Notes: generated by a model from the letters alone, not told the origin. A stretch of DNA of 64,000 bases from Sipunculus nudus (GCA_026874595.1 CM049318.1:35361956-35425955); one strand, 5' to 3'; shown: positions 8,397-18,230, counted from the first letter of the stretch. Made by a program: numbers and translations.

Positions 8397-10358
8397 ATGG
8401 AACAGACTGAACATTCCGACAGTTCGTCCATAGAAGAGGAGGACGTTATATACATCGGCACCGAACGCCAGCGGAACGAGTCTGAAGCGTTAAGCATCAG
8501 AGGCTTGTTTCTGAACTACATGGAGGTTGAAGATGCTCTGAGCCTCCGTGTTGATCTCCTCGCTTTAGCCACAGACGTCAATCTGATAGATCTGCCTACG
8601 CTGCTGCCACACAGGGATGACCTCAAGTACGTGCAGTCGTATAGGGAAAGTGGAAAATCGGAAGCGCGCTCCATTACCACTGCTTTATACGTGAACTGTT
8701 CTTTGTTCAATGTAAACATATTGGAGCTATACCACAGGCTCTTCCAAAGAGGCATGTCCGACGCATGTGCCCTGTTAAGCGAGGTATTTGAAATCGGCAT
8801 ATTACAAGACTGTTTCAACAATGTGGTCCCGCACCGTTACTACCCGATCGTGTTGGTGTCTGATGACGATGAACACATCATGCGGTTTACACAGTGTGAA
8901 GAAGAACAATTCATGCCGGGAGACGGATACAATGACGTAACACGTCCTGAGCCGCATGCGCAGCAAGAAGGAGGGGCGGAAAATGCAGACCAAGCGGACC
9001 AGGGTGAGGAAGGTTTGGATGCGCGGGAGGTTTCAACAGAATGTGAATACCAACGCGTACGTGAGGCTGTTTTAGCGTATATCGAGAAAGACGTTTGGTA
9101 TGAGCCGGAGTTCAGGATCGCATACACCCTGTTTGATGCCACGCAATGGGACAGCTTGGTGGCCGACCTTGTCGGAAGTATACGTTTAACTAGGCTTTTA
9201 ATGAAATTACTAAAAAAACACGGTATGATAGACGCCTCCTTGAGCAAAACTGAAGTCGAAGACATCTATAAGAAACAGGACGTCCGACGCGTGCTCGGTC
9301 ATATCTATCGCCCTGGGGAGACAACACGGAGGAAAGCATTTAAACGCCTGTTACTCCTGAGGTTTTGCGTCCAGGTGGCGAGGCAGACAGATGCCGATAG
9401 GTGTCTCCGGGATTTCCTGCCGGCAGAGATGGACTTTAATCAACCAGGTCGTGTTTCAGGGATCACCGGTTCACATAAATGCAACGTAGCGTTGCATCCT
9501 GACATGAATTGGAATGGCCGCTTTCCCAGGAGAAAAAGGCGATATACCACAAGGCCGTCATCACCCGCCCCGTCTTCGACCTCGTCACAATCGCGTACTG
9601 AGAGCCCGTTTGATGCAGGTCGGGAATTATTGCAGTTGATGAATTCCATAACAGCAACCAACCCGCCCCAAAATGTCGCTGACGACACAGACGCCTCTGA
9701 TCCATTGACTTCTGAACGTCGACCTCCCGTGGACCCTGCGCCTTCATCGGAACATGATACATCAACCCAGGGAGGTCAGACCCGATCTGATAACATTTTG
9801 CCTGCACCCAAAAGGTTAAAGCTTCGACACGTCAGGACGGGCGCCACCGAAGCAGCGATGTTTCCTCCATATACGGGTGGCAATGCGGAAACAGTTTCGG
9901 CAGCACCTGACACATCAATCCGTTCGGCGACAGTTTCTACTTGCAGAGGTTCGGCAAACGTTTCAGATCCAGGCGTTGTCGTTTCCAGTGTGGAGGAGCA
10001 GCTCGCACACGCTCAGACCATGATTGCCCAGCTTCAAAGTAATGAAAGGGATGCCCAGGAAAGGCTAAGTCGCTTCCGGTGTCCAATTTGTTTGGAGAAC
10101 ACCGTGGACTGTTTCCTAAAAAAATGCGGACACATGTTTTGTCACAGATGTATAATGGCGGTGTTCTCCTACAATGAAAATAGAAACGGCTTTCAAGCGT
10201 TGATAAATCGCTTGCGCGACAACATGTTCCGTTCCACGTCCCGTTCCACGTCCCGCGAGGAGGTCCATTGTCCGACATGCAGGGTACCCAACAAACGCAC
10301 TGATGTGGTGAAGATATACATCTGGTGGGTGGCGTGTCGTTTTGTAAATATGTTTTGA
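8397..10358 (+). CDS. RING-finger protein with possible tandem death-effector-like domains
   Basis: 653 residues. Residues about 33-140 and 217-305 each form an all-helical block whose spacing resembles death-effector domains: a first helix with LFLNYMEVEDALSLR or VREAVLAYIEKD, and a final Leu-rich segment NVNILELYHRLFQRGMSDAC or SLSKTEVEDIYKKQDVRRVL. A Pro/Ser/Thr-rich linker (about 350-525) and a coiled-coil-like segment (VEEQLAHAQTMIAQLQ) lead to a C-terminal RING: CPIC at 562, KKCGHMFCHRC and CPTCR near 625. RINGs of this type are usually E3 ubiquitin ligases. DED assignment is by eye and tentative; RING is clear. If real, this would be a FLIP-like adaptor fused to a ligase. Start supported by the splice acceptor at 8392. 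Confidence 0.8.
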   Translation: MEQTEHSDSSSIEEEDVIYIGTERQRNESEALSIRGLFLNYMEVEDALSLRVDLLALATDVNLIDLPTLLPHRDDLKYVQSYRESGKSEARSITTALYVNCSLFNVNILELYHRLFQRGMSDACALLSEVFEIGILQDCFNNVVPHRYYPIVLVSDDDEHIMRFTQCEEEQFMPGDGYNDVTRPEPHAQQEGGAENADQADQGEEGLDAREVSTECEYQRVREAVLAYIEKDVWYEPEFRIAYTLFDATQWDSLVADLVGSIRLTRLLMKLLKKHGMIDASLSKTEVEDIYKKQDVRRVLGHIYRPGETTRRKAFKRLLLLRFCVQVARQTDADRCLRDFLPAEMDFNQPGRVSGITGSHKCNVALHPDMNWNGRFPRRKRRYTTRPSSPAPSSTSSQSRTESPFDAGRELLQLMNSITATNPPQNVADDTDASDPLTSERRPPVDPAPSSEHDTSTQGGQTRSDNILPAPKRLKLRHVRTGATEAAMFPPYTGGNAETVSAAPDTSIRSATVSTCRGSANVSDPGVVVSSVEEQLAHAQTMIAQLQSNERDAQERLSRFRCPICLENTVDCFLKKCGHMFCHRCIMAVFSYNENRNGFQALINRLRDNMFRSTSRSTSREEVHCPTCRVPNKRTDVVKIYIWWVACRFVNMF

Positions 10359-10648
10359 CCGTCCATCTGTCTGTATGTGTGTTGGTGTTAATATACTTGT
10401 TGTATATTGATATATATATATAAATATATATAAATATATATATATAAACAATATATATATGTTGTAATATGATAGTGTTGTGTCGTTATACATATGTGTT
10501 TATTTATTTCAGGGTCAAATGGGACATTCCATCCGAGCATCTGGCAATGTTTCACATGTTTGCATGATTTGCTGCCCCCCCCCCCCACAGGTTTTGTTCT
10601 TCTTCTTATACAAGTGTACTTTTACATTATCATTTGCTTATGTTCCAG
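10359..10648. repeat. AT microsatellite and poly-C/splice acceptor
   Basis: A TATATA-rich tract spans about 10405-10460. Twelve C at 10575-10586 run directly into ACAG, and a second acceptor TATGTTCCAG ends at 10648 immediately before the next ATG. A third (TTATTTCAG) ends near 10512. Confidence 0.5.
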
Positions 10649-10957
10649 ATGAACCCAAAGGCGATATGCAGGTGTTACATGTCAACGCGAAGAGAGGGGC
10701 TGAAAGTATGCATTCGGTTAGATGGCCGAATTGATAAATGCCTTAAAGTGAGACTGGAGCGTATACAGTCACCTTGCCGGATTGACAAATGCCTGAGAGT
10801 GAGGCTGGAGCGTGTACGGGCACCTGGTACAAAAAAACACAATCATACACCCGAGCGACAGTTCATGTTCACATCTGATATGCAACGGAAAATTCATCCA
10901 AAGCTGCGCTGGAAGCCTGCAGAGTTGTTAGGTTTTCTTATAAACCTGTACCCGTGA
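10649..10957 (+). CDS. Small basic protein with internal repeat
   Basis: 102 residues, starting at an ATG that directly abuts a 3' splice site (TTCCAG). It carries an imperfect internal duplication, GRIDKCLKVRLERIQSP followed by CRIDKCLRVRLERVRAP, and is strongly basic, so nucleic-acid binding is possible. It could also be a terminal exon of the upstream RING gene; acceptors near 10512 and 10587 leave several splice options. Not recognised. Confidence 0.5.
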   Translation: MNPKAICRCYMSTRREGLKVCIRLDGRIDKCLKVRLERIQSPCRIDKCLRVRLERVRAPGTKKHNHTPERQFMFTSDMQRKIHPKLRWKPAELLGFLINLYP

Positions 10958-11852
10958 CCATTTCCACGCACGTTGTACAAACAACATTTTATCGAAAAGG
11001 TATATATATATATATTGTGGAACAATTCGCTGTCGTCTGTCACGCTGGCCACGCTTCTGTCTATTGTGGGACAATTCGCTGTGACTACACATGACCTTTA
11101 TGACATTTGCACGCTTGCCATGTATGTTTATCGATGATATGAAATATATCAGATATATGTAAACCTGTATAAATGTAACATGTTTAAGTGAACGGAATAT
11201 ATTTATGTATACCTGACAACATGTCTCATTATTCATTTCATGTTTCCGTGTGTATGCAGATGTATGTGTGTGCGTTTATGTGTAAAATGTGCTTTGCTTG
11301 CGGTGTGTTGGGGTATGTTTTACGATCGCCCTCATCACCTGAAGACATATTAGAAGATTACCAATCCTTTGTGCAGATATATAAATGTAAATTATATGTA
11401 AATGTGTGGTTTTGTAAGCTGGTGTACAGTGTACGTTGTTATAGTCCATAGCCTCAGGAAATATGAAAACGTACCCGGCCTTAATATCAGACATTGAACG
11501 ACACTATCCCTTTGAAAAAAAAATTGTAACACGAGGAAGACAGACATCCAACATACGCCAAAGACAGACATCCAACATACGCTAAAGACAGACATCCAAC
11601 ATACGTGAAAGACATACATCCAACATATGGTTTTCAAACAAAAAATAAAAACATCGGCAAGGGTGTATATACTGCCATCTGGCGGTGACTGTGCTATATA
11701 AACAGACACGACACGCCAAGTAGATATAACGCAACAAAAAAGTAATGCCGAGTGGATTGTCTGTTATGAACACGAACAACTGACGTGATAGACAAAACTT
11801 ACACAAAGAAAATTGTATAGATGACAAACAGACGGAGAAAAATGTATCATGA
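10958..11852. other. Gene-free AT-rich region with a 24-bp minisatellite
   Basis: No convincing CDS. It contains the 24-bp repeat listed separately and short AT tracts. The segment immediately left of the tRNA (minus-strand downstream) has an A5 run at about 11838-11842, i.e. T5 on the tRNA strand. Confidence 0.45.
11537..11630. repeat. 24-bp minisatellite, four copies
   Basis: Units AAGACAGACATCCAACATAC plus four variable bases start at 11537, 11561, 11585 and 11609; the last copy is slightly diverged. Confidence 0.85.
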
Positions 11853-11925
11853 AGGTGCTGGCGGGATTCGAACCCACAACCCCTGGCTTCGGAAACCAGT
11901 GCTCTATCCATTGAGCCACAACACC
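11853..11925 (-). tRNA. tRNA-Arg (anticodon CCG)
   Basis: 73 bases fold as a canonical cloverleaf on the minus strand. Acceptor GGTGTTG pairs with CAGCACC, D stem GCTC with GAGC, anticodon stem CTGGT with GCCAG around TTCCGAA (anticodon CCG, decoding CGG), a 5-base variable loop, and T stem GTGGG/CCCGC with TTCGAAT. A- and B-box-like sequences (TGGCTCAATGGATA, GGTTCGAATCC) suit RNA polymerase III, and T5 follows about 11 bases after the discriminator. The body resembles metazoan tRNA-Arg(CCU) (from memory) with a changed third anticodon base. No intron, no encoded CCA. Confidence 0.9.
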
Positions 11926-12280
11926 CACATCAATGTGCTTACACATGACGTAACATGTACATACGGCTGGCTGACGAAACCAGAAGGTTATAAATGTTTA
12001 TGTTAAAATAACAATCAACTGCGCACATTTCTTACAGCGACAATGTTCCGGATTTGGGAAGACGGGGGGAGAGGGGAAAGGGGGGGGGGGGGGCAAGTGT
12101 GAAACGGAAGACGCCGAGAGAAGGAGTTGTTATGTAACAATCATAATCATAAACAACAAACACACCTGCACATTCATGTCCGTTTATTTGAACCTTGCCT
12201 GATGTAAGCTGTGTATTCCCCAAGCCAAAAAAAAAAAACGGATCGACATATTCATCTTTCTCCCGCAAACCAGGTGCCGT
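11926..12280. other. Intergenic region with poly-G tract
   Basis: Contains 14 G at 12080-12093 in a purine-rich stretch, and TTTATT at 12183-12188, a minus-strand AATAAA about 95 bases beyond the stop of the 12281-12823 gene. Confidence 0.45.
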
Positions 12281-12823
12281 TTATAACAACGGATACACCC
12301 CTCCCTTGTAAAAGGGGCGCTCAATGTCCAACTCTGACCTCCAGTCTGTGAACAAACATGTGACCCGATGTTTGACCTTTGACCACGGTGTAAAATCCAC
12401 ATCTGGCAATATTATCTGCAATTCCGCCATCAGCGACTCCATCAAATGCCAGCGCGCCATTGGCGCATTTGACACGAAATCTGCGAAATCATGAAATGTC
12501 TCCACATCGTTGCCGCAATTTACAGGCAGGTACTTCTCCATAAGGGGAGCTATTGCATCCTGTTTGTCCAGTTCGTCATACAGCTGAACAGAACGTTCAC
12601 ACGAGAAAGCGTCTTCAAAACGTTCACTCATGTCATATGTTGTTTCCAATGAACAGTCACAGCAGTGGCCATCCACGCCTTTACAATCACTGTCACAATC
12701 GCACGTCACGTGAAGCAAGCACTTGCATTTATCACAGTATACATCGTTGCTACTTTGACCTTGACCTTTTGTGACACATGCATCCATGGTTCCTTCGTCC
12801 ATGAGTCCGTCACACAGCCCCAT
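12281..12823 (-). CDS. Cys-rich protein of unknown function
   Basis: 180 residues from the first in-frame ATG (12823). Residues about 28-60 are extremely Cys-rich (YCDKCKCLLHVTCDCDSDC, HCCDCS), probably a zinc- or disulphide-stabilised module. The remaining about 110 residues look helical (VQLYDELDKQDAIAPLMEKY, FHDFADFV, MESLMAELQ). There is no signal peptide, so zinc binding is the better guess. Poly(A) signal at 12183-12188. No relative recognised. Confidence 0.6.
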   Translation of the reverse strand: MGLCDGLMDEGTMDACVTKGQGQSSNDVYCDKCKCLLHVTCDCDSDCKGVDGHCCDCSLETTYDMSERFEDAFSCERSVQLYDELDKQDAIAPLMEKYLPVNCGNDVETFHDFADFVSNAPMARWHLMESLMAELQIILPDVDFTPWSKVKHRVTCLFTDWRSELDIERPFYKGGVYPLL

Positions 12824-13281
12824 ACACAAGTATCTATCATCAGTACAAATAGATACACGTTCACATCGTCACGTCGCTTCATCGTATTTATCATCATTGC
12901 AGTGAGAAAGTTTGTGTGATATGAGGCGGGCGACCAGTCGGTGAATGCAAGATTGTTATAACGGAAGGGGGCAAAAGGGGTGGAGGGAGGGGGAGGTGGT
13001 GGTAGTGGCAGAATCCATATTTTGTGACACGAGGACAACCGTCTCACACATTCATTAACACGTATACGTGTAGACGAGAATGACACATATGTAACATGTA
13101 CCATAAACGTTTATTTCAGGTTATTACATACCAAGCAGTGGTTTAATCACATGTGCATATATGGTCATGAATGTTCTGTTATCTCCACCAAGCAGAAACG
13201 TATCATAACAACCAATTACGAATGTTTATATGAACATTTCCCACATTCCAAGCAGAGGTTTATTCACATGTTCATATAAGG
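12824..13281. other. Intergenic region
   Basis: No gene seen. Two similar blocks (around 13105-13165 and 13225-13285, sharing CCAAGCAG-GGTTTA-TCACATG) suggest a small local duplication. TTTATT at 13259-13264 is a minus-strand poly(A) signal 18 bases past the next gene's stop. Confidence 0.4.
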
Positions 13282-13650
13282 TCACGATTGTTCAGATAAC
13301 AACGTACGGGTTATTTTTTTCCGGTTACTCTGCAGGAATGTGATGTAATCGGGAAACAAGACCTGCACGCCTGACAAACTGAGACCACGTTCGATTGTTC
13401 CACCTATCTGTCCGTATCCTGCCTCGTGAAAGATAACCGCCAGTTTGTTCCAGTACCACAGCGGAAGTTTTTCAAGGTAAGTCAAAAAAGTCAAGCGCCT
13501 TTTACACGCTAATCCGGTGATGAGAAACAGTTTATCCCTTTGAAACTGGTTCATTATATGCAAGTCTACGCACAAACGCGTAACGACACAGGACTCGTCC
13601 ATGCACAGGATGTCATCCCGGATAAACAGGGGACGTATATATACAGCCAT
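13282..13650 (-). CDS. CARD-like domain, second half of a split double-CARD locus
   Basis: 122 residues from an in-frame ATG; the frame stays open upstream to a TGA near 13790. It has CARD-like helices: IRPLFIRDDILCMDESCVV, VDLHIMNQFQRDKL (the 'L.N..QRDK' of CARD helices 2-3), KRRLTFLTYLEKLPLWYWNK and FHEAGYGQIG (matching the family's '.L..TGQP.L' end). The upstream CARD-like ORF (13613-14146) is in another frame and overlaps by 38 bases, so the two are probably one gene joined by splicing or split by a frameshift. Poly(A) signal at 13259-13264. Confidence 0.6.
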   Translation of the reverse strand: MAVYIRPLFIRDDILCMDESCVVTRLCVDLHIMNQFQRDKLFLITGLACKRRLTFLTYLEKLPLWYWNKLAVIFHEAGYGQIGGTIERGLSLSGVQVLFPDYITFLQSNRKKITRTLLSEQS

Positions 13651-14146
13651 GAGGACACCAAGGTCTTTCTCGCCGCCTGTGGATGCTCTTGGACATGCAT
13701 GTGTACCGTCGGGAATGAAAGAATGCCTCCAGCCGAGACAGTTTTTTACTGTAAGCAGGATCTTGTACTGTTTTATTCATCTTATGATCCGCAGTCGGGG
13801 CCCGCGGCAGGCTCTGTATGGCGTGTCGCATGACCACGTTCCAAAAAAAATAATACACCTGCGATTCACCGGTTTTGCAAAATAGCTTCATGGCCTCGTC
13901 CATTTTTTCTAAAGGGAACTGCCCTGCCAGATGACTAAGCAGCATGACGCCGCGTACTTTGGCACGTTTTTCTTGCATGATGTTTTCAAACATCGTACGA
14001 TCAAGGAAACCGAGCTGCAACATTATATTCCAAAGGGGGGATGTCACCTTCGTGTGGATTTTCTGAGCCAGTGTGGGTATCTGACGTCCCATGTACCTCA
14101 TTACAGCTTCGTTGTTCGCATACACCTCAGACCGGATATGGGCCAT
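13613..14146 (-). CDS. CARD-like protein, first half of a split double-CARD locus
   Basis: 177 residues. The ATG at 14146 directly follows a 3' splice site (TTCTGTCACAG). Residues about 12-100 fit a CARD: helices around YMGRQIPTLAQKIHTK, LWNIMLQLGFLDRTMFENIM, EKRAKVRGVMLLSHLA and MDEAMKLFCKTGESQVYYFF. After about residue 130 the composition degenerates (SRRYTCMSKSIHRRRERP), while the alternative frame continues into the second CARD (13282-13650). The real 3' end is therefore probably not the stop at 13613. Confidence 0.6.
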   Translation of the reverse strand: MAHIRSEVYANNEAVMRYMGRQIPTLAQKIHTKVTSPLWNIMLQLGFLDRTMFENIMQEKRAKVRGVMLLSHLAGQFPLEKMDEAMKLFCKTGESQVYYFFWNVVMRHAIQSLPRAPTADHKMNKTVQDPAYSKKLSRLEAFFHSRRYTCMSKSIHRRRERPWCPHGCIYTSPVYPG

Positions 14147-14718
14147 CTGTGACAGAACAGAGAGAGAGAGATAGAGATAGAGAAATTACAGACAGGGTAT
14201 CATGTAAAAATGACCATCCGACCTTGCACGCCAACATTTCAAACCCTGCGTACAGGCACATCCATACCGCAGTTTCGCCGGCAAAACTCCGATTCTTGCA
14301 TGCGATACATAAAAAAGGAGACGGTAGTGAAAGTTACATCATTTATTCCGAACTAACTGGTACAAGAATATCTACTGTGCTATCATCCAAACTGTTACAA
14401 ACAATATATATCAAAAACTGTCTTATAAACTATGAAACCGATATATGTAAGGCATACACGGACAAAATATTTACAGTAGGTACACATTAAATAAAATACA
14501 TATCAAGTACGATCTATGATAAAAATAAGACAAGTTAACTAAACCATAACATGTACCTTGATTGTACGTACGTGGCATTAACAAATGGGTATTAAAATGC
14601 GATCATATAACAAAAGTTCTCTTGGTCAAAGATACCACATATATCCTGTACACCACACAGTGTGTACCGCCCTTCACAGGGGCAAAAAATGTACATTTCT
14701 TGGTTGAAATGATTTTCT
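14147..14718. other. 3' flank of a duplicated unit
   Basis: No gene seen. Bases about 14205-14470 are repeated around 15640-15900, and in part at 16950-17100 and 19150-19280, including a TTTATTCCGAAC block (14340, 15775, 17090) that gives AATAAA on the minus strand. Confidence 0.6.
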
Positions 14719-15582
14719 TTACTTTGTGTTCCTTTTTTTGTTCCTTTTTTTGCCACGCATCTTGCGTTTCTTGATGACGCGACCTGTTTTAACTGTTGTG
14801 GTTTTAGGTTGATCCTGCGCAGTAGAAGTCACGCGGCGTTTTTTCTTCCTCGCTATTTTTTCCGCTTTTTCTTCTGCAATACATATGGCCTCATCATTTA
14901 ACCATTTCAAATAATCCGCGAGCCTGTCCCAGTTCAAGCGGTGGTCCTGCAGAGCTTCATATGGTACCCATTTGGTCGTATTATCCAGTGTGTCAATCAT
15001 ATCAATATAAAGGGTCTCCACCCAATCCATGTACCCTGACAGTTTACATAGAGCTGGGTACACCAGATCCTGGCACGGCATGTCTGTCAGTTCGTCGACG
15101 GTTTCATACATCTGCATATACGTATTCCAGTATTCCCTATCGTGCACAAAAACGTCTCTTTCGTTTCGTTCATCCCAGGATTCTTCCTCGAATTGTTTGA
15201 TGTACCCTGGATACCGCGACATGATATCAACCAACAGCCTCGTCTTTAATGAGAAATCTTTCAAAACCTGGCACTCTCCTTCTTCATCGGGTGATTCTAG
15301 TACACGTTTTTCCGCATCATTGGCCAGTTTTAGGAGCGCCTCAGTGTTTTTCTTTAACGCTTTTTTAGCTGACGTTTCGTGCATCAGTCGGTACTTGTTT
15401 CGGGTTTCTTCATCCGACGAGTCATCGGATGACGACGAGTCATCCGATATGTCGGAATCTGGGGTGTTGGCTTTTACTTGGTAGTTGAGTGAACAGTCTT
15501 GGTGGTCTGGGTCGTCCGTTTGATGGCGCGGGGCGTCCACCATGTCAGTCATTGTTTGGTCGCACACTTCTGTCGTTTCCAT
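14719..15582 (-). CDS. Acidic-head / basic-tail nuclear-type protein, paralogue 1
   Basis: 287 residues. The N terminus (about 40-60) is a Ser/Asp run (SDISDDSSSSDDSSDEE) typical of casein-kinase-2 targets. The middle is helical with a conserved PGYIKQFEEES segment and a D/E-x2-M-PCQDLVYPAL block. The C terminus is a strong basic nuclear-localisation-like tail (KKRKMRGKKRNKKRN). Four tandem paralogues occur (here, 16094-16900, 18231-19100, 19488-20078). A 3' splice site TATATTACAG ends at 15599, 16 bases before the ATG, and is conserved in all four. Function unknown; acidic plus NLS suggests chromatin or transcription. Confidence 0.75.
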   Translation of the reverse strand: METTEVCDQTMTDMVDAPRHQTDDPDHQDCSLNYQVKANTPDSDISDDSSSSDDSSDEETRNKYRLMHETSAKKALKKNTEALLKLANDAEKRVLESPDEEGECQVLKDFSLKTRLLVDIMSRYPGYIKQFEEESWDERNERDVFVHDREYWNTYMQMYETVDELTDMPCQDLVYPALCKLSGYMDWVETLYIDMIDTLDNTTKWVPYEALQDHRLNWDRLADYLKWLNDEAICIAEEKAEKIARKKKRRVTSTAQDQPKTTTVKTGRVIKKRKMRGKKRNKKRNTK

Positions 15583-16093
15583 TTTCGTAACGGGCGTGCT
15601 GTAATATACACAAACGCATTAAGGGCAGGGTATCAGGAAAATGACAATCCAAGCTAGCACGCCAACATTCAAACTTTCTGCACAGTGAAACATTCATACC
15701 ACAGTTTCGCCGGCAAAACTCCGATTCCTACATGCGATACATGAAAACGGAGACGGTAGTGAAAGTTACATCATTTATTCCGAACTAAACTGTTACAAAC
15801 AATATATATCAAAAACTGTCTCATAAACTATGAAACCGATATATGTAAGGCATACACGGACAAAATATTTACAAAAGGTACACATTAAACAAAATACATA
15901 TTACGTGCGATCTATGATAAAAATAACACACACAATCTCAGTTAACAAAAACCATAACATGTACCTTGATTACACGTACGTGGCATAAAAAAATGGATAT
16001 TAAAATGCGATTATATAACAAAAGTTCTCTTGGTCAAAGATGCCACATATATATCCTGTACTCCACACAGCGTGTACCGCCGTTCACAAGGGT
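15583..16093. other. Duplicated intergenic unit
   Basis: Carries the conserved leader acceptor (TATATTACAG, ends 15599), the conserved 5' block ACGCCAACATTCAAAC (15660-15675) and the duplicated 3' flank (about 15700-16090) of the next paralogue. No gene. Confidence 0.6.
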
Positions 16094-16900
16094 CTAGTTG
16101 ACGCGACCTGTTTTAACTGTTTTGGTTTTAGGTTGATCCTGCGCGGTAGAAGTCACGCAGCGTTTTTTCGCTATTTTTTCCGCTTTTTCTTTTGCGATAC
16201 ATATGGCCTCATTATTTAACCATTTCAAATAACACGCGAGCCTGTCCCAGATTATGCTGTGGTCATGCACCACATAATATGGTATCCTTTTGGTCGTACG
16301 TTCCAGTGTGTCAATCATATAATTATAAAGGGTCTCCACCCAATACATGTACCCAGACAGTTTCAGCAGAGCTGGGTACACCAGATCCTGGCACGGCATG
16401 TTTGTCAGTTCGTCGACGGTTTCAGACATCTGCTTAAACGTACCCCAGTATTCTCTATCGTTCACGGAGACTTCACTTTCGTTTCGCCCATGACAGGATT
16501 CTTCCTCGAATTGTTTGATGTACCCTGGGTACCGCGACATGATATCAACCAACAACCTCATCTTTAATGAGAAATCCATCAAAACCTGGCACTCTCCTTC
16601 TTCATCGGGTGATTCTTGTACACGTTTGTCCGCACCATTGGCCAGTTGTAGTAGCGCCTCAGTGTTGTCCTTTAACGCTCTTCTGGCTGACGTTTCGATA
16701 ATCTGTCCCCACAGATTTCGGGTTTCTTCATCCGACGAGTCATCGGATGACGACGAGTCATCCGATATGTCGGAATCTGGGGTGTTGGCTTTTCCTTGGT
16801 AGTTGAGTGAACAGTCTTGGTTGTCAGGGTCGTCCGTTTGATGGCTCGGGGCGTCCACCATGTCAGTCATTGTTTGGTCGCACACTTCTGGCGTTTCCAT
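16094..16900 (-). CDS. Acidic-head protein, paralogue 2, truncated basic tail
   Basis: 268 residues from the METPEV start at 16900, chosen by alignment with paralogue 1; an upstream in-frame ATG at 17059 would add 53 residues encoded by the leader. It shares the SDISDDSSSSDDSSDEE acidic run, SRYPGYIKQFEEES and PCQDLVYPALLKLSGYM. It stops at GRVN where paralogue 1 continues into the lysine/arginine tail, so most of the nuclear signal is lost. The conserved acceptor TATATTGCAG precedes the start. Tandem duplicate of unit 14205-15640. Confidence 0.75.
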   Translation of the reverse strand: METPEVCDQTMTDMVDAPSHQTDDPDNQDCSLNYQGKANTPDSDISDDSSSSDDSSDEETRNLWGQIIETSARRALKDNTEALLQLANGADKRVQESPDEEGECQVLMDFSLKMRLLVDIMSRYPGYIKQFEEESCHGRNESEVSVNDREYWGTFKQMSETVDELTNMPCQDLVYPALLKLSGYMYWVETLYNYMIDTLERTTKRIPYYVVHDHSIIWDRLACYLKWLNNEAICIAKEKAEKIAKKRCVTSTAQDQPKTKTVKTGRVN

Positions 16901-17526
16901 TTGTAACGGGCGTGCTGCAATATACACAAAACGCATTAAGGGCAGGGTATCAGGAAAATGACAATCCAAGCTAGCACGCCAACATTCAAACTCTCTGTAC
17001 AGTGAAACATCCATACCCCTGTTTCGCTGGCAAATCTCCGATGCTTGCCTGCGATACATTAAAACGGAGACGGAAATGAAAGTTACATCATTTATTCCGA
17101 CTAAATGTTACAAAGAATGTTTATGCCGATGGTTATAAAAATTAACAAACAGTCTCATCATCACCTAACAAAACATACACCAGAAATCAAATACATCACA
17201 AAATTATATGTTACATTTTTTTGGTGGTTATATGAATATCAAACAACCTAACGCTTACATTATACATCAAACCTACTTCTATGAGGCACATATTGTTAAA
17301 ATATTTACATCAGGTACACACATGTAACTGTACGAAATATGTTGATAATACAACAAAATATATGTAAGCAAAATATTATATGTAAACAAAACTGTAGCAG
17401 ACTCTTGGATTACAGGTACGTAGCAGTAAATATGGACAAAAAAAGAAAGAATTACATTACAAAACAGTTCTGTACAAAGGTATTTATGCATCGGGCAGTC
17501 TTGGTGTGAAAAAGTTGGCTACATAT
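16901..17526. other. Intergenic AT-rich region
   Basis: The first 190 bases repeat the flank of paralogue 1; the rest (17100-17526) is AT-rich with no ORF of note. Confidence 0.5.
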
Positions 17527-18090
17527 TCACATCAGACCACACACTGAGTTCTGTCGTTTACGATCACGCATACTTTGTTTCCTTGCACGAGCAGCGGCAT
17601 CTCGACCTCGACGTTTCTGTATCTCACACCATAAACCATCCTTACATTTACGCAGCATGTTGCACTTATACAATATTTTCTGCAGATCTCTTTGAGTATT
17701 CCGATTGTGTTGCAGCTCCTTTATTAAACAATTGTATTTCTGCTGTACACGGGTAAAGTACCGATGCAATAGCAGCAATGCAGCGACCACGAAGCCATCG
17801 CAACGTGCGTCTTGCTTGTACAGTCTTCCAGAAATATAATTAAACAGCGTGTGATATGTGGCCTTAAACCAGCATCTATCGCTGAGGTACAAATCAGGGA
17901 GGCCGTGAAGTCCTGTCGTGTCGAAGATACGCACGTACACCTCTAACATTAATGCAACACGGCAGCAATCAAACATGTACATCTTATGTATAGCTGATGT
18001 AGACCTTTTGGCACGTCTTTCGTAGATATCCGCCAGCCGTCTCAACTGTCGGCAGACCCGTCTATCAAATATATCCTGTATGTCCGTCAT
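17527..18090 (-). CDS. Basic helical protein of unknown function
   Basis: 187 residues from the ATG at 18090. The upstream in-frame ATG (18126) lies before a 3' splice site (CTGTTTGCAG) that would remove it. Leu-rich helices (FVVAALLLLHRYFTRVQQKY) match in spacing the LVYPALxKLSGY segment of the neighbouring paralogue family and LVVKALWAVYKRL in 20251-20724, so all may share an ancient origin. The C terminus is basic (KRRGRDAAARARKQSMRDRK), NLS-like. Not recognised. Confidence 0.6.
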   Translation of the reverse strand: MTDIQDIFDRRVCRQLRRLADIYERRAKRSTSAIHKMYMFDCCRVALMLEVYVRIFDTTGLHGLPDLYLSDRCWFKATYHTLFNYISGRLYKQDARCDGFVVAALLLLHRYFTRVQQKYNCLIKELQHNRNTQRDLQKILYKCNMLRKCKDGLWCEIQKRRGRDAAARARKQSMRDRKRQNSVCGLM

Positions 18091-18230
18091 CGTGCCAACA
18101 CAAGCTGCAAACAGATACGATACCATTTACTGATAATGTCAATGTATACAACAAAATCACGAGAGCAAAGGAAATATTTGTACATGTCTTTGTTGAAATA
18201 TGTCTTTGTTGATGAAAGTTTTTCTTTTGT

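Noticed and set aside
11764-11946. 60-residue minus-strand ORF (VAQWIEHWFPKPGVVG)
   Set aside because: It is the translation of the tRNA-Arg gene.
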